A stretch of DNA of 64,000 nucleotides from assembly GCA_021432635.1 (NCBI GenBank), contig MU270112.1, positions 1-64,000 of the forward strand, given 5' to 3'. The notes beneath the pieces were generated by a model. The model was given only the letters and a program-made list of their open reading frames with translations, did no database searches and was not told the origin of the DNA. This document shows, in pieces, positions 1 to 10,164 of this stretch. The first letter of the stretch is position 1; every line of letters starts with the position of its first letter. This DNA comes from Thozetella sp. PMI_491 (taxonomy: Eukaryota > Ascomycota > Sordariomycetes > Chaetosphaeriales > Chaetosphaeriaceae). The translations under genes were made by a program, and so were the position numbers.

Positions 1-480
1 AGGCCTTTATTATACTCTTTAAAATATAGCGTATATTTCTCCTCAACACTTTCAGGCTGTATATATAGCTCATCCTCTAAGCTAGATTCTTTATCTGAAA
101 TGCTGTGAATATCTATATTATCTATATTTAGCTCGTTGAAGAATAGATTTGTATTTATAGTATTTTTAGCTTTATTTTATTATTTTAGCCGTAAATATTC
201 TGATTTAAATAAGCTCGATACTTATCTAATTAGCTTACTACACAATATACTATATAATTAAGCTATATATATTATAGGACTAGTATTCTAGTATACTCTA
301 GTATAGTATTATACTATACTAGTACTAGCCTAGTACTAGTATAGTATATACTAGCCCCACACTAGTATAGTACAGCTTTATACTAATACTAGTCTAGTAT
401 AGTATAACCTTATACTAGTACTATAGTATACTATAGTATTAATACTAGTGTTAAAATACTATAGTACTAAATCACAACCC
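1..480. repeat. AT-rich edge with palindromic ACTAGTATA-type repeats
   Basis: The stretch is strongly AT-rich and holds no plausible gene. From about 283 to 460 it is built from short, self-complementary units of the type ACTAGTATAGTAT, many times in varied order, so both strands read alike. This could be a microsatellite-like expansion or RIP-degraded repeat DNA; I cannot assign it to an element family. Confidence 0.6.
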
Positions 481-690
481 TATAAATACCACCACACACT
501 ATAGAACATCTTCGTTTCCATATAACGGCTACATATATACAAACGTTTAAAAACAGATCTGATTAATACAAGACTCGCCTTTATCTATAAGCACTAGTAT
601 CACTACAAATTATATACAAAAACACCAAGTTGAAATAGCAATTCATATATAAGCGAGCGTTTAATACCCTAGTAGCTAGCTATTAGGCTC
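480..690 (+). mobile_element. LTR-like relic related to the Copia LTR at 16.6 kb (fossil)
   Basis: By eye, this stretch lines up with the second half of the Copia LTR that begins at 16628. Shared landmarks in the same order are an AACATC...TTCCA block, an ACAG..CT block, a CACTAGTA block and an AGC(A/G)AGCGTTT block. It looks like an old, partial or solo LTR of a related Copia family. No internal region follows it. Similarity was judged by reading only, so the boundaries are approximate. Confidence 0.4.
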
Positions 691-1699
691 TTACAACAAA
701 GTTACATTGGTGAAACAAGTGGAATGCAAGTACTTACCCACATTCTTTTGAAGTGCAGCTCAACCCGGATGTCTCTCTAAGGTAGCTAGCGACGCATTCG
801 TGGCCGACTGGGTAACGATGGAAGGGAAGTCCTTGCTGGTTGGTAATTACGAACCGAACCGGCGAGGTTCGGAGGCACCCCGGCGCACTTCGCGGCAGGA
901 GCAGACAAGCGGACAGTCCCGGCGTTGCCGTTGAGCAGAGCACGTGGTCTTTAAACCCGACGGATCAGCTTTCAGACAACATTTGGACAATATCATCTTG
1001 CTGCCAAGACAGCCCAACTTTGCCAAGATGCTGGGCGGCGGGGAATATTGCATTACCCCTGGCGACAACGTGATCGAGTGTCGTGCGTTCATTGAAGCAT
1101 CTACGAATTCACACGCGCGAAGCCAAGGGTCACGATCTACAGAGTGGAACGAGATTGGCCCCGCCAATAGTTGTTTTATTCTCGATCAGCTTCACCCGGT
1201 ATGCTTAACAAAGAGTAGGCCACCCAGCCGTTCCACGCACAGTGGTACAAGCCTCAGGGATTCACCCGCCAACGGGTGATAACTGTGCAACGGCTGGCTA
1301 ACGTCAAAGGAGGAGTTTAGCCAGATGAGTTGATAGTCTCCAACGGGAACGTATGTTCAGATGTGACCCTCTGAGCCCTGTGGGCTGCAGTTCACTTGTA
1401 GAGTCTCAGCAGAAAGGGACAACCCTACCTCCTTCCCTTCTCGGCATCTTGGCTCACTAGCACGATAACGAAAGCGGGTCAGTCACTGATGAACAGCATG
1501 CACGTATCTAGCGGCCGTCCGCCGCACGTAACATTATTATCCGCAGATATAAAGGGAAAGCTCAAGCGCCTCTTTGGTCAAGACGCAGGACCCTGTTGGC
1601 CAGCCCGCTTCCCATCTCCTTCCAACAAGCCAGGCAAGCCAGGCAAGCCACCAGCAAGCCGTACTAGCCAGTTGGCTTCTCAAATCAAGGTTGGACTAT
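690..1699. other. Intergenic region, no supported gene
   Basis: GC-balanced sequence upstream of the alkaline phosphatase. Open frames exist on both strands, but none has recognisable domain content and they overlap each other, so I call none. A short tandem repeat of a CAAGCCAGG-like unit lies at about 1625-1662. The last 200 bp presumably hold the promoter of the downstream gene. Confidence 0.5.
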
Positions 1700-1707
1700 T
1701 ATATAAG
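1700..1707 (+). promoter_or_regulatory. TATATAAG box upstream of alkaline phosphatase
   Basis: A TATATAAG octamer ends 24 bases before the chosen start codon. This is close for a TATA box, leaving almost no 5' leader, so either the leader is very short or the box is coincidental. The same octamer lies upstream of the small secreted protein gene at 59.8 kb. Confidence 0.35.
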
Positions 1708-1730
1708 TAGCCTGAGACTCTATAACCACG

Positions 1731-3419
1731 ATGCATTACGCACCTTCTCTCCTCCTAGCCGGAGGTCTCCTCGTCCAGGGCGTCGCCGCGGAGTGGTTGC
1801 TTCCGCAGGCCAAGAACTTCATTTACATCGTGCCCGATGGGTTCGGCCCGGCCTCGCAGACCATGGCTCGCGACTTCACCTCCCTAATGGCCAACGGAGA
1901 GAACCCCAAGGCCCCCATTAGCATCCAGCTCCCGGCCGATAAGATGGTTATTGGCAATGTCCGGACCGTGGCTAGCGATAACCTAATCACTGACTCGGCT
2001 GCGTCAGCTACTGCGTTCGGGTGTGGCGTCAAGTCGTATAATGATGGCGAGTTCCCCATCCAGGTCTGTCCTGGACTCTATAAAACCAGAGGCGCCAGCT
2101 AATTTTCGTCGCAGCCATTGCCGTAAACCCCGCCGGAGAACCCGTCGGGTCCATCCTCGAGGCCGCCAAGCTTCAGGGCTTCAAGACAGGCCTGGTCGTC
2201 ACGTCCACCATCAACCATGCCACTCCGGCATGCTACGCCGCCCACGTAGCCAACCGTAACTCATACGCAACCATCGCCGAGCATGAGATTGGGTACTCTC
2301 ACCCCCTGGGGCCCATGGTGGACATCCTCATGGGTGGTGGGCGCTGCTACTTTAAGCCGAAGTCTCAATCGTAAGTACCTAGCATATCAGGAGATTCGGA
2401 GTGGAGGGCATTAAACACTGATTGGGTCATTAGTGGCTCCTGCCGCAACGACGACAAAGACCTCTTCGGTTTCGCCAAAGAGAGGGGCTACCGCGTCATG
2501 GAAGACCGCGTCGCCTTCGATGAGCTCAGGAACGGCACTTCTGAGACTGCCAAGCTTCCCTACATCGGTCTCTTCAATGACGGTTTGTTTGTCCTGCCTA
2601 GATCAACACATCCTTGCCATCTGACTCCCCTCTTACCTCACAGACCAAATGATGTACGAAATCGACCGCGTCCGCAAACCCACCGAGGAGCCCTCCCTGC
2701 TGGAAATGGTTCAAACTGCTCTCAACTCCCTCCACAAAGCCACTCACTGCAAGCCCAAGGGCTACTTCCTCATGATAGAAGCGTCGCGGATTGACCACGC
2801 GGGGCACTCTAACGACCCGGCCGCGCACCTCCACGACATCATCATGTACAACGAGGTCATGCAGTACGTCCGCGACTGGATCGACGCTCACCCGGAAACG
2901 GTCATGATGTCGGCCGCGGACCACGAGTGCGGTGGCCTGTCACTGAATGGGTACAACCCCGTTCCGCTCAAGGGCGCGACCGCGTCGACTGAGGAGCTTG
3001 GCAAGCTGTGGAGCGCCTATAAGGGGGACGACAAGCTGGGATACCTGCGGTCGACGATCCTCCCCGCGTATGGCCTGGAGGACGTCTCTGAGGCGGAGGC
3101 GAGGGAGATTTTGGCGAGCACTAACCTGGGAAGCGCGCTATCGTCGAGGTTGAGCGCGAGAGCGGGGGTGCAGTGGACGACGGGGGGGCACACTGCCGTG
3201 GACATCGTGCTGTACGGCTATGCGGCGGGGGTGAATAACTATGTGCTCAAGGGGGATATGGCGGGTAACTGGGACAATACGCAGCTCCCGGGGTATATTG
3301 AGAAGGTGCTAGGGGTGACGATGGCCGATGCGACGAGATTACTGAGGGTGAATGGGACAGCGTGGGTTGGGAAGAGGGACTTGGAGATGGAGAGGAGGGC
3401 GCATGTGCATAATCATTGA
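1731..3419 (+). CDS. Secreted alkaline phosphatase, four exons
   Basis: Phosphomonoesterase of the alkaline phosphatase superfamily, probably secreted or vacuolar, releasing phosphate from organic esters. Proposed exons are 1731-2046, 2115-2370, 2434-2582 and 2644-3419, giving 498 aa. The first ~20 residues form a signal peptide ending VQGVAA. Metal-binding Asp36 lies in IVPDGFGP and the nucleophile Ser89 in ITDSAASATA, a match to the family signature. Later metal-ligand motifs are RIDHAGHSND, SAADHECGG and TGGHTAVD. Introns 2 and 3 have ordinary GT-AG ends. Intron 1 (2047-2114) seems to use a GC donor (GCGAGT) with a CTAAT branch site; this joins YND directly to AIAVN in frame. The only GT-AG alternative that keeps the frame (2068-2114, 47 bp) has a poor donor and adds seven residues. 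The start was chosen for its signal peptide. All catalytic motifs are present, so the gene looks functional. Confidence 0.9.
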
Positions 3420-3880
3420 AGTGGGCGTGTCCTGGGAGTATTGAAGGGGTTGGGTGTTTGTGACGTAGGCAATAAATTGGTAGGAAAATGTACATATGAT
3501 GTGAGTAGGATCACCGTCAAAAATAATATTATTAAGTAATGCTTTATGCTCGTTTTGTTAATTATTTTAGTTAAACTCTTAACTACTACTCGAGCAAATA
3601 AAATAATAGTCTTAAAATACCGGAGTATAAAGGCAGTTTTAAATTCATATGTTAAATAAGTATTAAAACAGTTCGCCGCTCTTAGAATGTTGAAGGGAGT
3701 GGTATACTCTACCTGGCCGTCGTTGGAATCACCTCAGACCCGCTGCGGCAGATTACAATCAAGTCCACGCTTACCAACCTCAGCAGGACGAAAGCATATG
3801 TTAGCATGCAACATGATCTGCTGCACATTGAGACTGACACTCTTACAATCTAGAGCTTAAACATCTTAAGGAAATTAAGG
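3420..3880. other. Short AT-rich intergenic stretch
   Basis: From about 3480 to 3690 the sequence is AT-rich with low complexity; the rest is mixed. No gene, RNA or element is supported here. Confidence 0.5.
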
Positions 3881-3882
3881 CT

Positions 3883-4530
3883 TATTAGCCCCGCCGATGA
3901 ACAACGCTAGCACGACCCCAATGGCAATAAAGACATGACTATAGCTGCCTCTCTGCATGAACGATGATGCTGACGATTGTTGGAACTATTGGGACTAGCT
4001 GTGCTCGTTGCGTATGAGCAGGTCTCGGCACCCGCCGTATAGGTCGATACCAGTCCAGCGTTGTTGACATCGGCGCAGCCCATGGACTCCAGTGCGAGAC
4101 CGGTAACCTCCGCGCCGGTATAATTATAAACAGTAGCAGGCATCGTCGTGGCGGTGACACTCACAAGACTGCCAAGGAAAACGCTAGCTCTCGCTGTGCC
4201 TAGACCGCTCGTCACGAGATTATCGCCATCGCTGGGTCGCGAGAGCAGGTCCCAATCGGAAATCGGCAGACTTCGAGCCTGCGGTCTCGGCGATCAGACC
4301 GGCTGCACAGGTGAGTACGGACACGCTCTCTGCCGTCTTGTTGGCGCTGGTAAACGAAGGAGAGTCGACGGACGCAAGCTGAAGCTTTAAATAATTGTAG
4401 TTAGAGCGCATGGTGAATTCGGTCGAGCTTTTGAGGACGACGAGGGCATAGTTGTCGGACTCCTAGGAGGACTCGTACACAAGACCGCCAAAGGGTTCGC
4501 TCATATCGACTTTCTGGCACATGGCCTTTA
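3883..4530 (-). pseudogene. Decayed gene for a Ser/Thr-rich protein with a C-terminal membrane segment
   Basis: Reading down the minus strand, coding-like segments appear in consecutive frames. About 4520-4410 reads MCQKVDMSEPFGG..., then ALVVLKSS. About 4400-4220 reads TMRSNYNYLKLQ, then VLTCAAGLIAETAG. About 4215-4000 reads TSGLGTARASVFLGS, then TVYNYTGAEVTGLALESMG. The end, about 3985-3885, reads a Ser-rich stretch followed by the hydrophobic VFIAIGVVLALFIGG. The order suggests one extracellular protein with a C-terminal membrane anchor. An in-frame TAG near 4460 and at least two frame changes not explained by clear introns break it. I do not recognise the family. It lies tail-to-head with the oxidoreductase but shows no functional link. 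Confidence 0.5.
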
Positions 4531-4771
4531 TTTGGTGCCTGTAACTAGGCGCCCTCGTCTTCTACTACCTCTGGGGGCTAGATCAAGTACGGCTAGTGCG
4601 GTGGTTCGGGCTGGACTAGACCTACGGCTTGTGCGCGCGGGACGTGTTCGAACTTGAACGCATGGCACGCCCAATGCTTGTAACGGATGACAGATGTCGT
4701 CTTCACTACATATTACGTGTGGCTCAGTAGTCTTTTCCATAGTACATACATTTATACATACATCCACATAT

Positions 4772-5827
4772 CTAAGCAATCTTGATGACCACCTTACCGA
4801 TATGTCCCTGACTCAACAAGTACTCATACGCCTCCTTCGTCTTCTCCAGCGTGAAAACTCTTTCATCAACCACAGGCTTGATGTTCGCCGCCTCAATCGC
4901 AGCAACCATATCCACCATCTGCGCCTTCGAACCCCCATACACCCCGCGCATCGTGCACAGATGGCTCAAGCACTCCATCACAGAGGCCTTGGCGTCCCAG
5001 CCGCCCAAGAAGCCAATGACGCTGATGACGCCCTCGAACTTGATGGCGTCCAGGCTCTGCGCGAGAGTGTCCGCCCCACCGACGTCGAGGATGTGATCCA
5101 CGCCCTCCCCATTAGGCGTAAGTCCTTTTGCCGTTTTCCCCCAGCTGGTGTTCTCCTTATAATTGATGATATGGTCCGCCCCTAACTTCTTCAATATGTC
5201 TACCTTCTTCGTAGACGAAGTCGTGGCGATGACCCTTGCGCCTGCCGCCTTTGCAAACTGCAGCGCAAAGAGGCTTACGCCGCCCGTGCCCTGGACCAGT
5301 ACCGTGTTGCCAGGCTTGAGCGGTCTCAGCCCGTACAACGCGTTCCAGCTCGTCACGCCCGCAATAGTGAGCGTCGACGCCTCGAAGTGGTTCAAATTCT
5401 CCGGGGCGCGCACGAGCCCGGTCTCGTTGAACACAGCATACTCCCTCAACGTACCATCTACGGCTCCTCCGAGTCCGGTGTGCGTATCCTTTAGCGTGAC
5501 GAGACCGAACTGATGGCCCTGGTTGACCAAGGTGACCACGTGATCGCCCTTCTTCCACAGGCGGACCTTGTTGCCTACCTGCTCGACTACGCCTGAGGCA
5601 TCTGAGCCAGCGACCACGGGCGTGTTCGGGGGGAAGGGATAAGTGCCTTTGGGGATGGCAAGGTCGCGGTAGTTGAGCGCCGCGGCATGTATTCTGACTA
5701 GTACCTCATACTCGCCTGGTTTGGGCACGGCCGCATCCCCGTAAGTAACCCCGTCTAAGTCCTTCTCGGTGCTGATGACGCGCCATTGTTTCATGGTGTT
5801 GGGGAGGGAGACGCTGCCTGCTGCCAT
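4772..5827 (-). CDS. Zinc-independent MDR oxidoreductase (quinone/alcohol dehydrogenase-like)
   Basis: Intronless 351-aa member of the medium-chain dehydrogenase/reductase superfamily, probably a cytosolic NADPH-dependent reductase of quinones or enals. The N-terminal GroES-like fold carries ALNYRDL (about 50-56), where zinc enzymes have the catalytic cysteine, so this one should be zinc-free. The conserved VVAGSDASGVV follows at 71-81. The Rossmann motif QGTGGVS is at 179-185, and a C-terminal QGHIGKVVIKI closes the protein. Length is normal for the family and no key feature is missing. The start gives a short leader before MKQW; Met12 is a possible alternative. The substrate cannot be read from sequence, and the gene lies about 26 kb from the polyketide cluster with no evident link to it. 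Confidence 0.9.
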   Translation of the reverse strand: MAAGSVSLPNTMKQWRVISTEKDLDGVTYGDAAVPKPGEYEVLVRIHAAALNYRDLAIPKGTYPFPPNTPVVAGSDASGVVEQVGNKVRLWKKGDHVVTLVNQGHQFGLVTLKDTHTGLGGAVDGTLREYAVFNETGLVRAPENLNHFEASTLTIAGVTSWNALYGLRPLKPGNTVLVQGTGGVSLFALQFAKAAGARVIATTSSTKKVDILKKLGADHIINYKENTSWGKTAKGLTPNGEGVDHILDVGGADTLAQSLDAIKFEGVISVIGFLGGWDAKASVMECLSHLCTMRGVYGGSKAQMVDMVAAIEAANIKPVVDERVFTLEKTKEAYEYLLSQGHIGKVVIKIA

Positions 5828-6007
5828 TGTGTCTTTTTCTGGAGCTCGAGATTTCGAAGAGTCAGCGGCAAGTTTGTGGTTGAGTGTTGAGTGTAGACAC
5901 GCTGCGTTTCACTGGGTACGAATGGGTTCTTATAGCTGTTGTCGATGAGGTGTTCCCGGTCTGCAATTTTTGTCACAGTATGCCCCGTTATGGATCCGCA
6001 TCCTGTG

Positions 6008-6325
6008 GGCGAGCCATGTCGGCAACCTCTGTCGCCTGGTGCTCATTCCCACGGTGAACCCCTGGTGGTTGCTTACCAACCGGCGGTTGATTACCAACCA
6101 GCGGTTGATTACCAATCGATGTAGTTGTATTTCCTGAGACAGGAGCATCCTAAGAAACCTACTATGTACGATTTCTTTAAGCCTATATACTATAGGCGAG
6201 CCATGCTAGTACCCTCTGTCACCTAGTGCTCATTCCCACTGTGAACCTCTAGCGGTTGATTACCAAACAGCTATTGATTATCAATCGACATAGTTTTATT
6301 TCCTGAGACAAAGTCGTTTTAAGAA
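6008..6325. repeat. Diverged tandem duplication with internal 21-bp repeats
   Basis: Copy 1 (about 6008-6156) and copy 2 (about 6195-6325) start with GGCGAGCCATG and end with TTTCCTGAGACA...TAAGAA; the period is about 187 bp. Copy 1 holds a 21-bp unit (TTACCAACCGGCGGTTGA-like) repeated nearly three times between 6064 and 6116. Most differences between the copies are C-to-T or G-to-A, with copy 2 the more AT-rich. The array marks the left edge of the first AT block. Confidence 0.75.
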
Positions 6326-6342
6326 CTCTATTAGCAGGTTTA

Positions 6343-6545
6343 TAATAAGCTGTAGTTAAGCTTGTAGAAAATTAGTATATATAACGTTAAAATCTAGAGA
6401 AATAAGGGGCAGAGCTTATAGAGAAAAAAGGGGGTAAAGCTTAAAGACTTTTCTTTAATAAATATTTTAAGATAGTATAAGAAATAAAGACAGGAAAGAA
6501 AAAGATAAAGATTTATAGAAGAGAAATTATAGAGTTAATATAATT
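6343..6545. repeat. Dispersed repeat, copy A (shared with 61.02 kb)
   Basis: This segment matches 61018-61255 in order and orientation: AGCTGTAGT, a (G/C)TAGAAAATTAG block, a CG(T/C)TAAAATC block, two G-rich GGGG(T/C)AGAGCT-like blocks, then AT-rich sequence. This copy is more AT-rich, as expected after RIP. I do not know the family; it may be an end of a larger element that runs to the right. Confidence 0.55.
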
Positions 6546-8900
6546 TATCAGTATTTATATTAATAAGCTTATTTACTATTAAAAACTTGTCCTCCTTAAG
6601 TATAGCATAATAATCTAAGCCCTAGGTGTCTTTTTTATCAAGGAAATTAAGACTTGTTATAATCTCCTTCTACTTAATTATCTTACTCTTATTCTTAAGT
6701 AAAACATTATAAATAAACTATAAGTGATAAAGAAGTTTTTTAATAGATAACTAATAAGGATTAAGTAAAGAATTAATATTCTTTACTTAGCTTATAACTT
6801 TATTTATAGTATCTAGAGCTTTAAAGGTAGCCTCTTTAGTATAAGATTATCTTTTAAAAGTAAAACAAAATTAGAAGATAGTTTACCTTAGTAATAGGTA
6901 TATTTAAGTATATTATATAAGGTTTACTAAATAAGATAGTATATATAAGAAAGTTATTTAAGATTTAAGATAGCTTATATAATAGCTACTCTCTTATCTT
7001 TATTAGTTTAACTTATTAAAGAAAGGTTAATATTAATTAAGTTATCTTAGTTATAATAACTTTTTCTAAAGCTTTTATATTATATTATAGCTAAAGCTAT
7101 TATAAGCCTATAATAGTGTAACTAAACTTTACTATAACTATATATTCCTAGAAGTATATAATTATAATAGTATTTATTAACTTTACTATATATTATATAT
7201 AATATAAGCTAGTTATAGCTTGTTAACCTTAATAAGCTTAATATATTAAGAATAAAGAGTAGGAAGTAAAGTATATATAGAACAACTTATATATAATACT
7301 ACTACTATATACTTTATAGCTTAATAAATATAGTGTAAAACTAATATTATAACTGTATAGTTTAGTTTATAAGTAGGGCTATTAAAGTAGTGTAAGCCTA
7401 GTAATATATAAGAGAAGATATACCTATATAAGATCTAATAAGTGTTAGGCTTTAACTAGAGTAAGATAAATATATAAGAATAAAGTAAAGCCCTTTAATA
7501 ATTATATAAAATAGTCTTATAGTTAGTCTTATCTAGGGAAAATAAATGTATAAAATTAATTACTAGCTTAATAGATAGATTAATAGATATACTAATCCCC
7601 TTAAGGTAGGACAATATCTCTTAGCTACTTATATAAATCAAGCTATATAGTCTAATTAGACTAGGATCTAAATCTATTACACAGCTTATCTAATACTAAC
7701 ACTATACTAGGTAAAAAGAAAAGTTTACTAGTTACCCCTAGCTTAATATAAATAAAGCAGGCCTAGGATAAGGCTTTATAAGCCTTAAGTAGTTATATCT
7801 ATTAATAATAAGTAGCCTTTAACCTAATTATCCTCTTTATCTATTTATATAACTAGCTTAAGAAAAATAGATTAATTATAATTATTACTAGATATTTACT
7901 ATACTTAGAGATACCAAGTATAATATCTACTATATAGATTAATAGTGTTTTATTTCTTCTATATATATAATATAACTTTTAAGGGTTATTAAAGATAAAT
8001 TACTTTATATATATTACTATAATACCTTGAAAATTTTAAAGAATATAGCCTTAATATTTATATCTTAAACTTTAGCTATTATATTTTTTACTTGGTTTTA
8101 TTTTATATAATAAGTTATATTACCTCTCTTCTCTTTTATAATCCCTATATATATAAAAGTATTAGCTTAGTCTTTACCAATTAAAACTACTTATAAGTAA
8201 TTAAATATCTAAGTCTTAAATATCTAAGCTTCTTAGCTAATAAAGAATAGCTTGAGTTACCTTAGGCTTACCAGTAAAAAGAACACGCAGGGTTAGATTA
8301 TTAACATTCTACTCGTAATTCTACACATCTTCTCATAGGTATAAGTAGTACAAAACGATAAAATACTATATATCAAGTTAAGTAGCCTACTTAGAGCTAT
8401 CCAGCAGTTTTAACACTTTAATTTTATACCTACTAGGCTAACTAGCTACTACAACTCCTAGGCTACTATTCTAGTCTATACTATTTACATTTAACACAGC
8501 TGCTAACAGTTACAAATTTAGCGCCAAGCTATTTTCCTTAAAGTTTAATTTCCCCTCAGCTAACATCACTTTAGATTTTATCTATACTAGTATATAATAA
8601 TAATTATCTACTAGTACTTATACATTCTCTATTATAACGTCTACCTTTTTAACAATAATATAGCCGCCTATCACCCCTACGCTAATATATATATACAAGG
8701 AAGACCTATAAGATATAAAAGCAACACTCTTAGATAAGCCTAGTATTTAACTTAGGAACACCCTCATAATCTTTACTCTTTTAACCCACACAAGCTCCTA
8801 CCTCTTAGCTAACAGCTTAGCTAGAACCAGAACGTCGCATACAATATATAACTGTCAGCTGAGTTTCTCCTCCACAAGAATATGTGCTTCTATAGCCCTC
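6545..8900. repeat. RIP-mutated repeat block, element not identified
   Basis: Very AT-rich, TpA-dense sequence with stops in all frames. On the minus strand around 7870-7600 an apparently once-coding stretch reads, with many stops, through LGISKYSKYL and LPSIVLVLDKLCNRFRS. I could not match it to a transposase, reverse transcriptase or helicase. Presumably a repeat inactivated by RIP. Confidence 0.5.
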
Positions 8901-10164
8901 CCTTTCTTCTTCAGCCGCTGAGATTGCTCCAAATAGTCTGGAGTACCACTCCTGGCAACTAGGCACGCGAGTTTCTATAGCTCAGAGACATTATCTCCAA
9001 GATCCAGGGAAGAGGCATTCCAATACCAAGGTTCATATAAGAGAGCCTAAAGATAGCTAGAGCAGTAATAGCTCAGGGAAGGTAAATGATAGGCTAAAGT
9101 AACAAGGCTTCTTATAGCAGGCTTTTTTAATAGTCAATATATCATATTAAAATCAGGTGCTCGTATCACACTATTCCCAAAGGTAAAAGTGAAGATTAGC
9201 TTTTATTCTTTCACATATTATTAAAGTGGCTCAGCCTGTTTTACAAAAACTGCCGATACACTACTAACCGCATTAGAAATAGAGTTAGAATTTAAACTAT
9301 TTGGAGATTACTAACTTTAAGACTTGTGCCGTAAGATACTACAAACAACGTGCAAAGCGTTTTAATAGAAATAGGCTCTATCTAGCATGGAAGTAGTTAA
9401 GAAGAACTAATCAAGTCCTATTATCAGGGCTCCTTTCCAATGATCTATTACATCCTAAGCTAAAGGAATAACGACCTCCACTCCTCTATATACCGCAAAG
9501 GCAATTCTATTGGCAGCAATGCTATCAATGGCAAACCTGGACTGGTTAGGACAAGCAGGGGATATAGAACGGTTATATTGCCCTCGCAGCTGCTTTTCAT
9601 AGAGAAAAGCTTGTTAAGCCTAACGGATCAAAAGCAAACTGTAACAGATATAACAAGGCTAGCTGTCTTAATATCCAAGTGGGGGATAAGATTAACCAGG
9701 GTGCCTGTGTAGAACTTTTGTAATTGTTCATCCCCTAGCTACAAGAGGCAATCGATCAACCAATCAGAGGGTAAGAAATTATTTCAAAAGCACTAACTAC
9801 TACAGCCAAGTTGGGTCTATTATCAGAATAACAAGGTCATACCTCCGTAAAATACTGGTACTACGGAAAACGCCACATTTTTCAGCTAGGCATGCCGTGA
9901 AACCAAACCGCCCGACGTCAGCTGTGCCAAGAATGGTGATACAGAGACAATAGCTGAACGCCTCCTAATTTCTCTCGCAGCCGGCCAATGTACGCCATTC
10001 ACCCTTGTGCACGCATTTGGACGAATGTTCTGAGGAGATTGCACTGGAATCTAGACCGATGTCTTCCTCATTAAATACATCATATTGCCCAGTCTACTCG
10101 GTGTTGCACTGTCCTAATCCCTCCCACAATTTTGAACTTTGTAATTAACCTTACTCACACAAAA
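8900..10164. other. Transitional intergenic DNA and HET-like gene promoter
   Basis: Base composition moves from AT-rich to balanced, mostly between 8.85 and 9.9 kb. No open frame of note and no recognisable element. The final ~250 bp before 10165 presumably hold the promoter of the HET-like gene; I see no clear TATA box. Confidence 0.45.

Noticed and set aside
283-460. CRISPR-like or satellite array
   Set aside because: Units are short, irregular palindromes without unique spacers, and the organism is a eukaryote.
5157-5558. Overlapping minus-strand frame within the oxidoreductase gene
   Set aside because: Shadow frame of a well-conserved MDR protein with no independent content.
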